Assembly (NCBI GenBank): GCA_024138025.1
Contig: JAMXBD010000013.1
Location: 496,001-560,000 of the forward strand
Direction of reading: 5' to 3'
Source: Combretum micranthum
Lineage: Eukaryota > Streptophyta > Magnoliopsida > Myrtales > Combretaceae
DNA length: 64,000 nucleotides
Below, in pieces: positions 25,830-38,500 of the stretch. The translations under genes were made by a program, and so were the position numbers. Every line of letters begins with the position of its first letter. Positions within the stretch are counted from its first letter, which is position 1. The notes beneath the pieces are model-generated. The model made no database searches and was not told the DNA's origin. It saw only the letters and a list, made by a program, of their open reading frames with translations.

Positions 25830-27450
25830 TGTACATGTGTATATAAAAATAAAAGCAAATTCTTCCAGCAAGTATACTAGGTCAGATCAAGTAGTATAAT
25901 GATGAATAGAGTGTCGATCTAGCGAGGATGACTTAGCTAATAAATAGGTATTAGATTCTACTATTATTTAAGCAATCGATTTGGAGAATTTACTAATTAA
26001 CTACTACTAAATCTATAGTATAATTATCACTTAGAGCTGAGAGAGTGTTTAAGAAAGATATATTGATTGAGTGTGAGAAAAACAAAATCCACCATAGTTT
26101 CACCAATCATATTACTATCATGTTATAATAACTATTAGCTATGTGGATAATCATATGAAATTATCAAAAACTTTAATCTTTTTCCAAGTTTTGAAATCTT
26201 TAAAACCACAAATTAATCCATTAGTTTCTGCTACACAAATTAATAATGCAATCTAATTCACAATCATGAATCTTCTAATTCTGTGATTGACTAATGTCTT
26301 AAATTAATTTCTCTTAATCCCTTCGTAAGAAAATTCATCCACAACATTGCATAAAACTCTTAGGATAATTTCTAAATCAGGTTAAATATCGCCGCTTTCG
26401 CAATTGTTATTTAACTTAAATTTAAGAATTCCTTATAAACCTTATTTTCTTTTCAAAAATACCAAGATTCCTATAAACCTAGTTCAAACAAGAAACATGA
26501 TTTATAATAGGAATTACAACATGAATATTCCATATATCTTATAATTCTATAACATATCTACAATCATCCTATTAGCAATCCTTGAGCTTCATGATTTTCC
26601 CACAAGAAAACCTTAGAATAACATGGAGAAAATCACATAGTTACAAATCAAAGAGATTGCAATAAAAGAATCCATGCGTGAAATAAAAATAAAGATTGAA
26701 ATTGTATAAAAGAATAAAGATCAGAAATCACCAATTCAATCACAATAGTTTGAAATCCTTATTGCTATCTTCAACGATTTCTCCAACCTCCAATTTAATG
26801 ACAAGGCTTCTCAATCAACAATCTTGGATTAAGAACAACTCTCTCTTCAAAAATCTAATACAGGATTTAATATATCTAATTAGAATATGATGAACTGATG
26901 AAAATTTCATGAAAATTTCATGTCTATTCTTATGCAACAACATAAGGAGTTTTATAGACAAAAACCAAGGAATTCTATCTATTGCAATATAGGCCGACGG
27001 TTACACAATGTATGCCGACAGCGTAGAGTCGATGTAGGAATAGATCGCTAAAACATTGGTAGCGTTGATACCCGCTCTAAAGTTTTTAATTCCGTTCGTG
27101 TGCAATGCTAGCTTAAGGCTAGTGGCGTTGAATCTCCAAAAGCCTATGTACATTCATAATTTGAACATTTATGAGATTTCGGTTGTTAAATGTTGGCTAT
27201 GTTAAATTATTGTTAAAGTTGCCTTTGTTTCTAGTTGAAGGCTGGCGGCTAAATCCTTCATTGGCCAACCTACTTTATTTTATTCATCAAATTTGCTGAA
27301 AAGTCCTTCAAATTTTATATATTTGCAATTCTAAATCCTCATGACCTGAAATATCAAACTAAGAACACTTAATTACTAATTCCTTTAGATTTCTATAAAA
27401 TTAATAATAATTTATTATGAATTGTTCAATGAAAAGTGTATAAAATATGA
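25830..27450 (-). mobile_element. Gypsy-type LTR (probably solo), minus strand
   Basis: It contains 'gcaagtatactaggtcagat', 'caagtagtataatg' and 'gtgtcgatctagcgaggat', the same signature order as the LTRs at 1964 and 6358. A minus-strand TATA box (TATAAAAC, complement of 26949-26956) lies just downstream of two GCCGAC motifs (26993 and 27014). No matching target duplication was seen; the ends are approximate. Confidence 0.5.
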
Positions 27451-28129
27451 CTTTATTGAAGCTCCCAAAAATTTGGATTTGCCATATGCTAGGGTTTAAT
27501 ATAAAATTATGTTTTTTGAGTTATGGAATTTAGGGTTTGTGGGTAACAGAACTAGGGTTTTAGGTTACAAGATTAAGTTTTTGGGCATTATAAGGTTCCA
27601 TTACCCATTAAATTATCTATCATCTATTAATTACGACATTTCGACCATTGAAAAATTTTAAGACCTTACATAAATGATACCAATAATTACTTTTTTTTAA
27701 AGCTAATTAGTTAGATAACAACTAATATTATTAACGCGATTATGTCAAAGGTTTTGGGTTACAAGGTTAGGGTTTTGGGTTATTTAACATTCAATGTTGA
27801 AGAACAGTTTTTCTAACATACGTTTCAATTACATATTTAACCATTTACCAACATAAAAAAAATTTAAACTATATATTTTATCTACATTGAGTTAAATTGC
27901 ATAAATTTGTAAGACTTATAAAAAAATTAATTAGTGTATCTTACTTAAGCATACGATTATTATCAAATGCGAAGAAGATAAATATGAATACGACACTTTA
28001 TTTTTACTAACATATCTTATTAAAGTGCATAATTTTACCAAGACAACAATTTGTTCAAAATGATTTCATTTACTTATATATTTGAAAATTAAGCAATCGA
28101 ATTACATTTTTAGCCGTTCAATCAGGTTA
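27451..28129. other. AT-rich gap with scattered telomere-like heptamers
   Basis: Single TTTAGGG/TAGGGTTT-like words at about 27490, 27530, 27552 and 27768 are not in tandem. No gene. Confidence 0.4.
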
Positions 28130-29330
28130 TGATGAAAATTGTGCCTTATTGTAAACAAGCTTTCTAGCGAGCATTATAGCCCTATTTTATGAAATAGGCC
28201 GCACACTAAGGAATTGTGTACAATTATGGTTATAATGGTGCTAATGCAACGAACATAGCTTGTAATAATTAATTTAGCCATATTGTAGTGATACAAGCCT
28301 TACAATAAAGAATTAAGTTCATTTATAATGATAACAGTGCTTGTGTGGTGAAATGAGTTTTATAAGAAGTAGTTGAGATCTGTTTGGTGAATATGATCTA
28401 TGTATGGTGAAATAAGAACTACAATAAGGACCCAAGCCTATTGTGGTGAAAATAGTTAATAATATGGTAAAAATAGAGCCCGGTATTGATGCAAGAGTTG
28501 TATAATGAGGAACTGAACTTTGTTGGTGAAAATTATATAGTACAATGAATCGGGCCATGTTATAAAAAAATGAGCATTATGATATGGAGTTTCACACTAT
28601 TGTGGTAAGAGTTGTTTAGTGAAATCAGCACCAAACAAAGAAATTGAGTCTTGTCATGATGGAAATAATACATGTGCTGAAATACGCATCGCAAAATAGA
28701 ATCAAGGCACATTCAAATGAAAATAGATCTTATATGGTGAAACAAGCTCTATCCGAAGAAATTAAGCCTTATAATAATAATAAAAAAAACATATTATGGT
28801 AAGGAAATGAGTGATATATCGGTGAATGCGGTTTACATAGAAAAATGTGCCATGAAGCATTAAGTTGAGCGCCTAAAGTGAAGAAAATAGAGTTGGTGTG
28901 CTAAAACAACCCATAAAACAAGGAACCAATACCGGTCTTAAAAATAACCTTTAAAATAGGAGTGCTTTAGCATGATGAAATGAACCTTGGAACTTCGATT
29001 TCCCTTATATTGTCATGAAATAACCTTGGGAATAAGGAATTACTTCCTATTGTGGTGAAAAGGCTCTAAGAACTAGGAATTACCCCTATGCGGTGAAATA
29101 ACACCAAAATCGAAGAATTTCCCCTGTTGTGGTGAAAATGTCCCCGGAATGAGGAAATGATACTATGGAGAAATTGCCCATAAAATATAGAATTTTCCTA
29201 TATTTTGATAAAATGGCTCTTAGAACTAGAAATTCAGCTATAACGTGATGAAATGACCTATGAAATGAGGAATTCTCTCATATTGTGTGAAAGGACCCTT
29301 GAAATAAAGAATTGCTCCCTATGATGGAAA
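28130..29330. repeat. Highly degenerate minisatellite, unit about 38-42 bp
   Basis: The phrase 'tattgtggtgaaa', followed by an 'aatgaggaatt'-like half, recurs some 25-30 times across 1.2 kb. Clear units are at 28345, 28395, 28440, 28525, 28605, 29050, 29090, 29130, 29250 and 29283. Spacing between neighbouring 'tggtgaaa' words in the best part (29050-29170) is 38-39 bp. It ends where the HRD3A exon-1 fragment E begins. Confidence 0.7.
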
Positions 29331-29480
29331 ATGATAATTTGCAGTCGAAATTAGCATTGACTTGTATATATTTGCCTATGAAGTTAGTATTGGCTTGATT
29401 TTTCTATATTTATATCCATTTACTAGTTTTTGGTTAAACCTTAAATTTGATGTAGAGCGGAAGTTACTAGATTGTGATTG
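29331..29480 (+). pseudogene. Broken copy E: last bases of HRD3A exon 1 and the start of intron 1
   Basis: 'ggaaaatgataatttgcagt' matches 36040-36056 of the live gene and, more closely, 'gaaaagcgataatttgcaat' of copy A. Intron phrases 'tttttggttaaaccttaaat' and 'gatgtagagcggaagttact' follow. Only about 15 codons of exon remain. Confidence 0.85.
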
Positions 29481-30950
29481 CCTATGTAGACTGGGCATTT
29501 TATATTAATGCGGCAAAATATCATTTGCCAATAAAATCACATTTGACATAGTAAATTATTTCTCAACATGCATCAAAGTTTCAAGTTGTTAAGAGATAAG
29601 CACAAAAAAAGATCCCTCGATTACATTTTTTTTTATATAACGTTGATTCTTTTTTTAATATCTTCAAATATTGATCCATTATTTGACCAATCTTGTGAAA
29701 TATGGAAACCCCCTGACCACACACACCCGTCCCCCCCTCCCCCCCCAACAATCTTTTTTTTTTTCTTGACTACTCGAAACATTGATGTCTTGTTTGAACT
29801 TATCCTAAAATTTGGTGCCGTTTGATACAATTTACCATAAAAAACTGTAATGAGCATCAAATTTGGAAAAGCATTCATGAGCTCAATAGAATGAAAAGGG
29901 GGAAATCTCAAAAGAAAAAAAAAGATTTAATTGATGCTTGGTTCCATTAATTTATTAAGGAATGTGGACCTCCCACAAGTAGAGGACAATTTTAAGTTAG
30001 CCTGATTTGTTATCAATAGTGGGGTGTGTGTTTCAAAAAGAAAGGTCGGTCCATCACTTAGGGCATAAAGTCTAATAATCAAGTCTAACGTGTAACAAAT
30101 TCTGGGCCTAATATGCCAAAACTCATCGACTTAAGAAAATTATTTCAAAATTTTTTTGCTTAAAGAATGGTAATTGAAAGTTCATAATCACAAGAGACAA
30201 ATCTAATTCCGCTCCTTTACCTTAAATAGACGCGAGAGTTGAGTGACAATCAAACATAAAAACAAATTAATTCCCTAGAAGATGCCTATCCTACATGTAA
30301 TAGAATAATGATGGACATAAAATAACTTTTGTTTATGATCTTGACTAATAATAATTACTTAAACAATATATAACTCCAAATTCGTGGCTTATACACAAAA
30401 TATGCAAAATTATACACCATATGTATATTACGATTAAAAAAAGTGATATCCATACATATATCATATCGATATCACGTTTAATAGTCATGATAAACATGTA
30501 GCAAAATCCAAAAGCTAAATGCAAAAAAAAAAAAAAAAAGTTACCAGCAACAATTGTGTAGCAAAATCAAAAAGCAGAAAGCAAAAAACAAATAATAGCA
30601 TTGGAAATAATCACATAGCAAAACCAAAAAAGTAGCGCAAACCTATAGCAAAATAAAAAAGGTAAAAGGCAAAAAGCAAATAGCAAACATGTGTAAAAAT
30701 ATTCAAATCCACAACCATGCCTTTCCACACATCCAAACACACTTGCCAATAGAGGAAAAAAAGATAAATAGTCCCTATCTTTCGTAAGACCCTCCACTGA
30801 GGGTCTGCCACCCATTGAGACTCAAAATCTTCCTAGCATAAGCTAAAATAATCTATGTGATGCTTGAAGCTAAATGTTCAATTGAAACTAATGTTAGGTT
30901 TTTTTCAAACACATTAGATTTAATGCCAAATTCTTTTTCCTCAAACATAA
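29481..30950 (+). repeat. Duplicated spacer downstream of copy E, left part
   Basis: Collinear with 10336-11805, for example 'catcaaagtttcaagttgtt', 'gagcatcaaatttggaaaag' and 'gggcctaatatgccaaa'. It is split from its right part by the LTR at 30951-34554. Poly-C/T at 29729-29765 and poly-A at 30523-30539 are local additions. Confidence 0.75.
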
Positions 30951-33900
30951 TGAAATAGCCGAAATCCCTTACATGATAATTTAATACATACAATTTGATT
31001 TAATTAAATTATGAAGTTTTATTGAGTGTTTGGTTGATGAGAATATCATATGTAGGCTTGAAATATGGAAATTGTGATAAATAGTTAGTTAATGAAATAT
31101 GGAGTGTTGGAATAATTTAGTAATAGTAGTGCATAGCACATATATGTTCTACTTATTTGAAATACAAAAATTTTGTGAATATATCTTAGTTGACAAATTA
31201 TATATATTAGAATATAATTTGTTAGTGAGTTTTGACATTAGTGCTTATTATTGTTTTAATGCATGTTAAATTTGAGTTTTTAAAGTAAAACCAAAAACCA
31301 AACCCAAACCCAACATAACAAAAATTTTGAGCTTGAAACTAGCCAAAAAACAAGCCAAATAAAGCCTAGCCCATGCACTTTTCTTCCCTTGGCAACTGCC
31401 CCAAAGTCAATAATTGAAAGGATAATTACAAACTTTATCTATCAAATTTCAAAGCTAAAGCAGATATTCAAAACAGACCCTAACCTACGTTGCCTTTACT
31501 TCACTCCATTCCATCTTTTTTGTCCAATTTCTCTTACTCAAATTGCCAAAAATTTCTTTTCCAAGACTCAATTCTCAACTTGAAGTTTCTTAAGGTTAGT
31601 TTGCACGCTTTTATAGTTGTTATTTTATTTGTTTTCAACATAAGAAGGATTTTTTGTTCTAGTAGTTTTATAGTAGTTTGAATTAGGGGTGTTCACGGTT
31701 CGATTAACGGTCCATAGCCCTATTTTTTTTATCCTAATCGTAATAATCGGATTTTCAATATCTTGATCTTAAACCGATCCATTATGAACGGTAAACCATT
31801 TTTTCGGTTAATTTTTTTGATTTTCGGTTTTTAACGGTTTAACATAATGGTTGTGCAAATTTTGCAGTTAACTATATTTTTCAATATGACCATAAAAAAA
31901 TTAGAGTATTTTTTGTATAATTATATTAAAAACTATAAATTAAGAATGTAAGACATGTAAAATAGTTATTAATATATATCGGTGCTATCACGATAATCAT
32001 CATAATAGCCTTTTACTCTCGTGTTCTTATCAACCTTGATCAATTGAGCTCAATACAAAATCTCAATCAAACACCACCATTCTAATTTTCAAACATATAT
32101 ACATTTGTTTCTTTTTATCTGAATCATTCATTTTAACATAATTCAAATCGATAACATTAAAAAAAAATAATTATATGGGTATATTATGAATTATATATAT
32201 TTATAATTACGGATCGGTTAACCGAATCCATCGGTTTCTATAATACAAAAACCGGAACTGAAATCGAAAAAATTAAAAATACTAATCCTAAATCGAAACC
32301 GATGGATCGGTCAACCCTTTTTTTGGGATTGGTTTCCCAGTTTCGGTTCAGTTATCCTAAACATTCGGTTTTTTTGCATACCCCTAGTTTGAATATGGTT
32401 TTTATGATTCATGTTAACCAATGGAGTTATATGAGCTTTTGAAGTGTGTTATATGAGTATATGGAAGAGTTGTAATGTTTGGAAATAGATAAGTTGTGAT
32501 GGAGGAGTTGTAGTGAGTGTTGGAGTTGTTTTGAGTATGCATGAGTTGGAGAAAGTTGGAAAGGAAGGAGTTGATTCATGTTAATTGATGCTTGAGAGTT
32601 GTTTGATGTTGAGAAGTGGAGTTTATACTTGTTTTGGGTTGTTAAGTGCATATAATATGAAGTATGATGTTTGTATGAAGCTTAGAGTATGACGGGACGA
32701 GTGAAAAGTGTGTAAAAATTGAGTTTGAAATAGGGAAAATGCGAAAAAATTCAAACATCCTATCAAACGGGTTATTTGGAGGGGCGTTTGGGGAGTGTAT
32801 GGTCCAAATGGCCCTCGAAACGGCCTGTTTGAAAGGGTATAGCTTTCTAGAGAGTTTCACATGTTTCCCTGGATTCAAACAGCCCCTACAATGGCCTATA
32901 TGGAATGGTGTGGTACATTCTAGAGTTTTTAAAGTGTTTCCCTTGGGTTCAAATGGCCTTGGAAATGACCCGTTTGGAGGAGTGTTGCGCTTATTGACCT
33001 TTGTGAAAAATTGTATCAGACCTTTACACCGTCAACCTTTGTACCGTATGCCGCCAGCCTTCTCATTTTACGCCGCCAGTGTTGAGCCGGCGTACCCTGT
33101 GATATAAAAAAAAATTATTTGCGATAATTTTATTATTTTATATGTTTTTCCTGCATTGTTTCTTAACTTGTGATTAATTCAAAAGCTTGTATGAACCTAT
33201 TGTGAGTATAAATATTAAGTCATGCTTTTATATGAATTTTATTTGAGTTTAATGAATATTAATTACTTAGTAACTAATTGTGATTTACACTCAATTGGGA
33301 GATATTGATGATTGATATATAAAATTGTTTGATATATATATGTATATTTTATATATGTGAATATGAATTGGAATATGATTGTGAATTAACTATGTTTTAT
33401 ATGGAATGATTTATTTAACAGATTCTCGTACTTGACTGAGTTTAAATACTAGACTTTTGCTTGATAAACCTAGTTATCAAGGTACACAGTAATGTGGTTG
33501 TTGATTGTTGATTATATATAAATATTTCTAAACCAAATCTAATCAAAGAGTAATTAAAAATTGTTTGAATTGGTTGTGCTTTTAGCCATTGAATCCGTTC
33601 CGAAGAGTGGCAACCTTGTTAACGACGTTAATATGGTAGTTTAGGTGCTTAGCATTAGTCATGATGCAATGACCTTTCTTAGTGGCTCGGTGGGTAATTG
33701 ATAGGGAGTATCGTATTGTTATAATATTTGTTTATTCTTAAAATGATATAATATGATTTAGTTCACGTTTATGGGGACGATTGAATTAGGTGATATTATT
33801 GATTAAGTTAAGTAAAGTTGATAATGACTGTAAACCCTAGATGAAATTAATTTTTCTTTACGAGGATATAATAGAGATACAAGTATTTGAACTGCTTATA

Positions 33901-34554
33901 TTAACCTTTGAGCAGCTGTGGTTACTCGGAACCCCCAAATTCCCCAGAGTTAAATTTGGAGTTTGAATATTCCGATGTTGTATTATTGATTTAATTAAAG
34001 AGAAATAATTATGATTTTCCTTGCATTAGTTTAGGAGTGTATGCCACATCGTATTTGTTTGTATTACTGTGTATTAGGCCTCTGGATCACTTTCTCTCTT
34101 TCAGGTATTGAAGATGACAAATTTTATGATTCCTTGGGCTATGGGACGAACTTTGAGGACTTTTTGGATGAGTGTGATGATTGAGACTCTTAGACCGACC
34201 TTGTTGTTTTCCTTGCAAAAGGGACCAACTCAAAGTTTGTTTTATTTAAAAGTGTAATAGTATAGACATGGCTTGTTTATAATAATATAAAGTATTTACT
34301 TTTCCTTATATAGTATGTAATATATTGTTTTTTAAACTTTGAGATACCAAGTTATTAGTATCCATATGTTGTTATATTAAAGTATCTACTCCTTGATGAG
34401 TAGTTTTTGTTAAAGCTACGTATTTGAACAGGTTAAACAGGCAATTCACATAACACTCATTTTTCGAACAGCCTTATGCGTAATATATCCATATATTATA
34501 CGTGGTTAGGGACTTGACATGTTATTTTAATATAGTACATGTTGGGTCTTTACA
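30951..34554 (+). mobile_element. Large solo-LTR-like insertion (3.6 kb including a nested MITE), near-perfect TSD
   Basis: Comparison with the uninterrupted copy at 11795-11812 shows the insertion directly. The element runs TGAAATAGCC ... GGGTCTTTACA and is flanked by CATAA (30946-30950) and CATAC (34555-34559), against CATAT at the empty site. GCC-box words at 33050 and 33072 precede a TATA-like TATAAAAA at 33103. Without the nested 703-bp MITE it would be about 2.9 kb. No coding frames of retroelement type; the 122-codon frame at 32739-33107 is unsupported. Confidence 0.75.
31684..32386. mobile_element. hAT-type MITE (703 bp) with 8-bp TSD, nested in the LTR
   Basis: Ends are TAGGGGTGTTCACGGTTCG and, read inward from the right, TAGGGGTATGCAAAAAAACCG. 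GTTTGAAT is duplicated at 31676-31683 and 32387-32394. Subterminal CGGTT/AACCG words are repeated near both ends. There is no transposase. The 8-bp duplication and TAGGG-type ends fit the hAT superfamily. Confidence 0.9.
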
Positions 34555-35240
34555 CATACCGAACCCAAAAAATATAAAGTTGCGAAAGGTTCACAAACTT
34601 ATACACAATCCTTCCTTTCACAGTCGTTTCATTAAAGAAAAGAATATTTATCTTAAGTGATATTGACTCATAAAATTAGGCAAGTAGATATTAGATCTAT
34701 TTAGATTCTTAACCTATGGGCCTTAAAAAATATTATGGTGAAAATATGATCGCTCTCTTGTCTAAACTTAAAGATTTTTATTTTGTCATTTAAAAAAATC
34801 CATTAAATTTAAATAGAAGGAAGAAAAATAACTAACTACTTTCTATAGGCTAACTAATTCGATAAATATTTAATATTATCAATGTATTTTATATTTGAGT
34901 CTCAACATTTACTAATTATTATAAAAACCGCATTGAATCCATTAAATTTCCATTTATCATCAACTTTATATTTGTCTATAACAATAAATTTAATAAAGTA
35001 ACAATATCATATATATTCAATCATATAATATAATAAATAATAGAAAACAAGATAAAAGAGACCGAAAAAATTAAGTCAAATTTAGCTACCGTAGTTTCCG
35101 GCTAACTAGAAGTTAAAACATCTTTCTTAAAAAGGATAATGAAAAATTTGTCAAAGTAGTTAATCATCCATTATTATAAACTATAATTAAGTAAAATAAT
35201 AAAAAATAATGCCTTTTCAAACAATATATCAATCCCTTTT
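34555..35240 (+). repeat. Duplicated spacer, right part, running into the HRD3A promoter
   Basis: Continues the match to 11806-12370: 'taaagttgcgaaaggttcac', 'tatcttaagtgatatt', 'attgaatccattaaatttcc', 'gataatgaaaaatttgtcaa'. Its end lies only about 140 bp before the ER-stress element of the live gene. Confidence 0.7.
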
Positions 35241-35381
35241 TTTTTTTTTCCTTTTCATAATACATAAAGATGGACACGTCAGGTTTAGAAACATTTTTAG
35301 TAATTTATTTTAGACAAAAAATTCATTGCACGTTATACTTTGGGGGGAAAGACTGGGACCATTACGCTTAACACTGTGTAG

Positions 35382-35403
35382 TGACGTGGCAAGATATTAT
35401 TGG
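35382..35403 (-). promoter_or_regulatory. ER-stress response element (ERSE-I, CCAAT-N9-CCACG) overlapping a TGACGTGG site, HRD3A promoter
   Basis: On the plus strand, CGTGG at 35385-35389 is followed by exactly nine bases and then ATTGG at 35399-35403. Read on the minus strand this is a perfect CCAAT-N9-CCACG, the ERSE-I consensus bound by NF-Y plus ATF6/bZIP28-type factors. The same CGTGG is the end of TGACGTGG (35382-35389), the ATF6/XBP1-type site also linked to plant bZIP60/bZIP28. It lies about 145-165 bp upstream of the HRD3A ATG. HRD3/SEL1L genes are known targets of the unfolded protein response, so the placement makes sense. Binding itself is inferred. Confidence 0.75.
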
Positions 35404-35545
35404 GCAAATGAAATACATATGACGCAGCAAACAAGACATTACACACAATTAATTTCCCCATGAAAATACATGCTTCTGCGTTCTTTCATTTTCTTTACAT
35501 CTTTCACTTTCTTCGCCATTCTTCTTCTCCTTCTCCATCTCTACT
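35404..35545 (+). promoter_or_regulatory. HRD3A proximal promoter and CT-rich 5' leader
   Basis: The 142 bp between the ER-stress element and the ATG are pyrimidine-rich from about 35465 (runs such as CTTCTTCTCCTTCTCC), typical of a plant 5' UTR. I see no clear TATA box. This same stretch is recognisable, decayed, in the partial copies at about 16890-17090, 19440-19600 and 19620-19770. Confidence 0.5.
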
Positions 35546-38500
35546 ATGCGCAATACTGTGAACTCTTATCTCAACTTCTTCCTCCTCGTCTTCTCTCTTC
35601 TTTTCACATCTCTTTATGCTCGCTCCTTCGTCCTCCTCCTCACTCAAGATGACCTCAAAGACCTAACCAACTCCTCTCCCGATGAAGTCGTTGACTCCTC
35701 CGATTCGTCTCTTGACTCGTCCGAATTCGATGACTTTGCCGACTCGCTCTCCAAGCCTGATCACGAGCTCGATCCCGGTTCCTGGCGTCCCATATTTGAG
35801 CCCGAGGGCGATTCCTCAACTCCCCTAAACTCTCCGTATTATTCCTCCCTAAGGAAATTGATTGACGCTGTCAGCGAGGGCGATGTTAGAGCGGCGGCGG
35901 AGGCAGCCGAAGAGATCGAGGCTGGTGCGAAGGATGGGGATTCAAATTCGATGTCGGTGTTAGGGCTTCTTTCCGGAATGGGCATGTTGAGAGAGAGGAA
36001 CAAGGGGAAGGCGTTTTTGAATCATTATTTTGCGGCGGAGAACGGGAATTTGCAATCGAAATTGGTATTGGCCTATACTTATTCGCGCCAAGAGGTTAGC
36101 ATCGGAGTCATTCTTCTTCATTTATATTTTTGGTTAAACCCTAAATTTGATGTAGAGTGGAAGTTACTGAATTATGATTGTGTTTGTGGAATGATGATGA
36201 TTTAATTGATAATTGATACCGTTTCATTCGAATATGGTACTATCTGTTTTTAATATTAAGTTGTCTTACGCTAACCTAGGATATAGAGGGATTGAAATGG
36301 AGTACATATTCGGGGTTTATTCTATGATCCTTTGGCGGATAGTCCGGTGCATATGGAAGTCTCCATATTAGGTACAACACTGAACGAGGACAGAAAGTCT
36401 TATCTCTATTGAGATTTTATTATTGCCGAAGAGCAAAGCTGACAAAATGTTACCAGTATTGAATATTCATTATGCATAGTAATATGTAACTGAAAATCGA
36501 GTACTGAGTTAGGGAAGGAGGAGTTTCATCATTTATGGCGTGTTGGGCCGTGTGACAGTAAGTTTATACCCTGAGTCCCTGATTACTGGTGGTATCCTGA
36601 ATGACTTTGACAACGAAGTGCTTACTTTAAGTTAAAAAAGGAGGAAAGATCTGTTATTTAGCCAACCTTACCTATGGTATTGTTTGGATTAGTCTTGATT
36701 AGCTTTTCAGCAGTAATAGAACATTTAGTGTAATTTTTTGTAGGAAGATTGAAGTGGAAGATTGTTGATTGAGTTTTCAGTTGTTAAATTCTTAAAATGT
36801 ATTCTTTAATACAATCTCTTGTATAATCTATTTGCATGGTTATCAACAATATTTTCACATTCGAGACATAGGTGTGGCATCCGCTTCTGCATCAGCATGA
36901 CTAAAAAAGGGAACAAAATGGGACCAGTGTTGAATATGCACTGTTTATAACAGCATGTGTTTGAGGGCATAGCTGCATGGTGTTCACTGGAAGAGTAATC
37001 TTCTTCTGGAAATTGGAGTTGGATATTGGTGATTGAGTTTTTTGTTAGAAACGCTACATCGTGGTGAATATAGTTGTTTTAATATTACCGTCGATATCAT
37101 GAGAGATGGTTAATGGACAAGAAACCCAACACGTGTGATTTGGCTGCAACTTATGTTAAATGTGTTTTATTATCATATAAATATTGTGTCAAACCCTACC
37201 ATCATGTATATTGAAGCCTGAGTTTATGGTAATTTTGGTTTAGTTTTCATTGTTGCTTGGTGCTCTTGGAAGTTTTGAGTTGAATTTTGTTTATTTATGT
37301 GGGTCACGTTATTACAGGTTTTTTGTAATTCTGAAAGATGGTTAATATAATCTTCTTGGAATTTTATTGTTGCAGATGTACGATAAAGCAGTTAACCTTT
37401 ATGCTGAATTAGCAGAAGTAGCTATCAATAGCTTTTTGATATCGAAGGATTCCCCTGTGTTTGAGGCAATTAGGATCCATCATGGGTCAGAGGAGAACAA
37501 GGAAGCACTTAGGAAGTCACGAGGAGAGGATGATGAGGACTTCCAGATTTTGGAATACCAGGCACAGAAGGGAAATCCTGCAGCAATGTATAAAGTTGGT
37601 CTCTTCTATTATTTTGGATTGAGAGGACTGAGGCGTGATCATTCCAAGGCATTGTGGTGGTTTTTGAAGGCTGTGGAGAAGGGGGAGGCTAGGGCAATGG
37701 AACTTCTGGGAGAGATATATGCTAGGGGAGCAGCAGGAGTTGAAAGGAATTATACTAAAGCTTTTGAATGGTTGAATCTTGCATCTAAGCAAGAGCATTA
37801 TTCAGCATTTAATGGATTGGGGTATTTATATGTTAAAGGCTATGGAGTAGAAAAGAAGAACTATACCAAGGTAAAATATTCTCTCATGAAACAAGTATAT
37901 TAGAATTTAACATTTTGCAAGGTTGGAGGACTCAGATATTCAAAGTGATGGACTAGTTAAAATAGGAGCTTTTGCTGTTCCTCTGTCTTTTTCCTCTATG
38001 TTTTCTCTTTTGGTAAGTTTTTAAGTTTAAACTTTAAACAATCGTTGATTTGTGTCTCTGTAGTTTGTTTTGAAGCTTTATTTGGGTGTTATTGCCCTTT
38101 TTTCTTTGGTAATGTCTGTCCTTCAGTTTAATACAAGTTTCGCTTGGATATTTACCCAAAGAAGTTTTACTTGGATTTCTGTGTTCTTTGGCCTTAACTT
38201 GGTGAAAGTTTAAAGGCTTTTGCCCTTGTTTATTGCATTTAGGATTTTCTTTACCTTTTTCTGTTGGTACTTTGTGAAGAATTTAATACATCAGCGATGT
38301 GTTTGTTTATGGAAACTGCTCCTTGTACTTAGTTGCACTTGTGTCATTGATTATTCTTGCAGTGACAATTAACATTTTTTGTGTCTTTGAAGAGATTATA
38401 TATCACACTATCCAAATTGATGTTTTGTTTCTACAGGCAAAAGAATACTTTGAGAAGGCTGCTGAAAATGACGAGCCTGGTGGGCACTACAACTTGGGTG

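Noticed and set aside
27481..27790. Several TTTAGGG/TAGGGTTT-like words, possible interstitial telomere
   Set aside because: They are single, spaced words with no tandem run; expected by chance and in old LTR or promoter-like DNA.
29568..29911. Overlapping 85- and 92-codon frames around a poly-C/T tract
   Set aside because: Low-complexity Pro/Phe and Lys/Gly text produced by homopolymer runs in the duplicated spacer.
32739..33107. 122-codon plus-strand open frame with Cys/Phe-rich protein
   Set aside because: It lies within the 3.6-kb LTR and covers its GCC-box and pre-TATA region; no family resemblance and no intron or start context.
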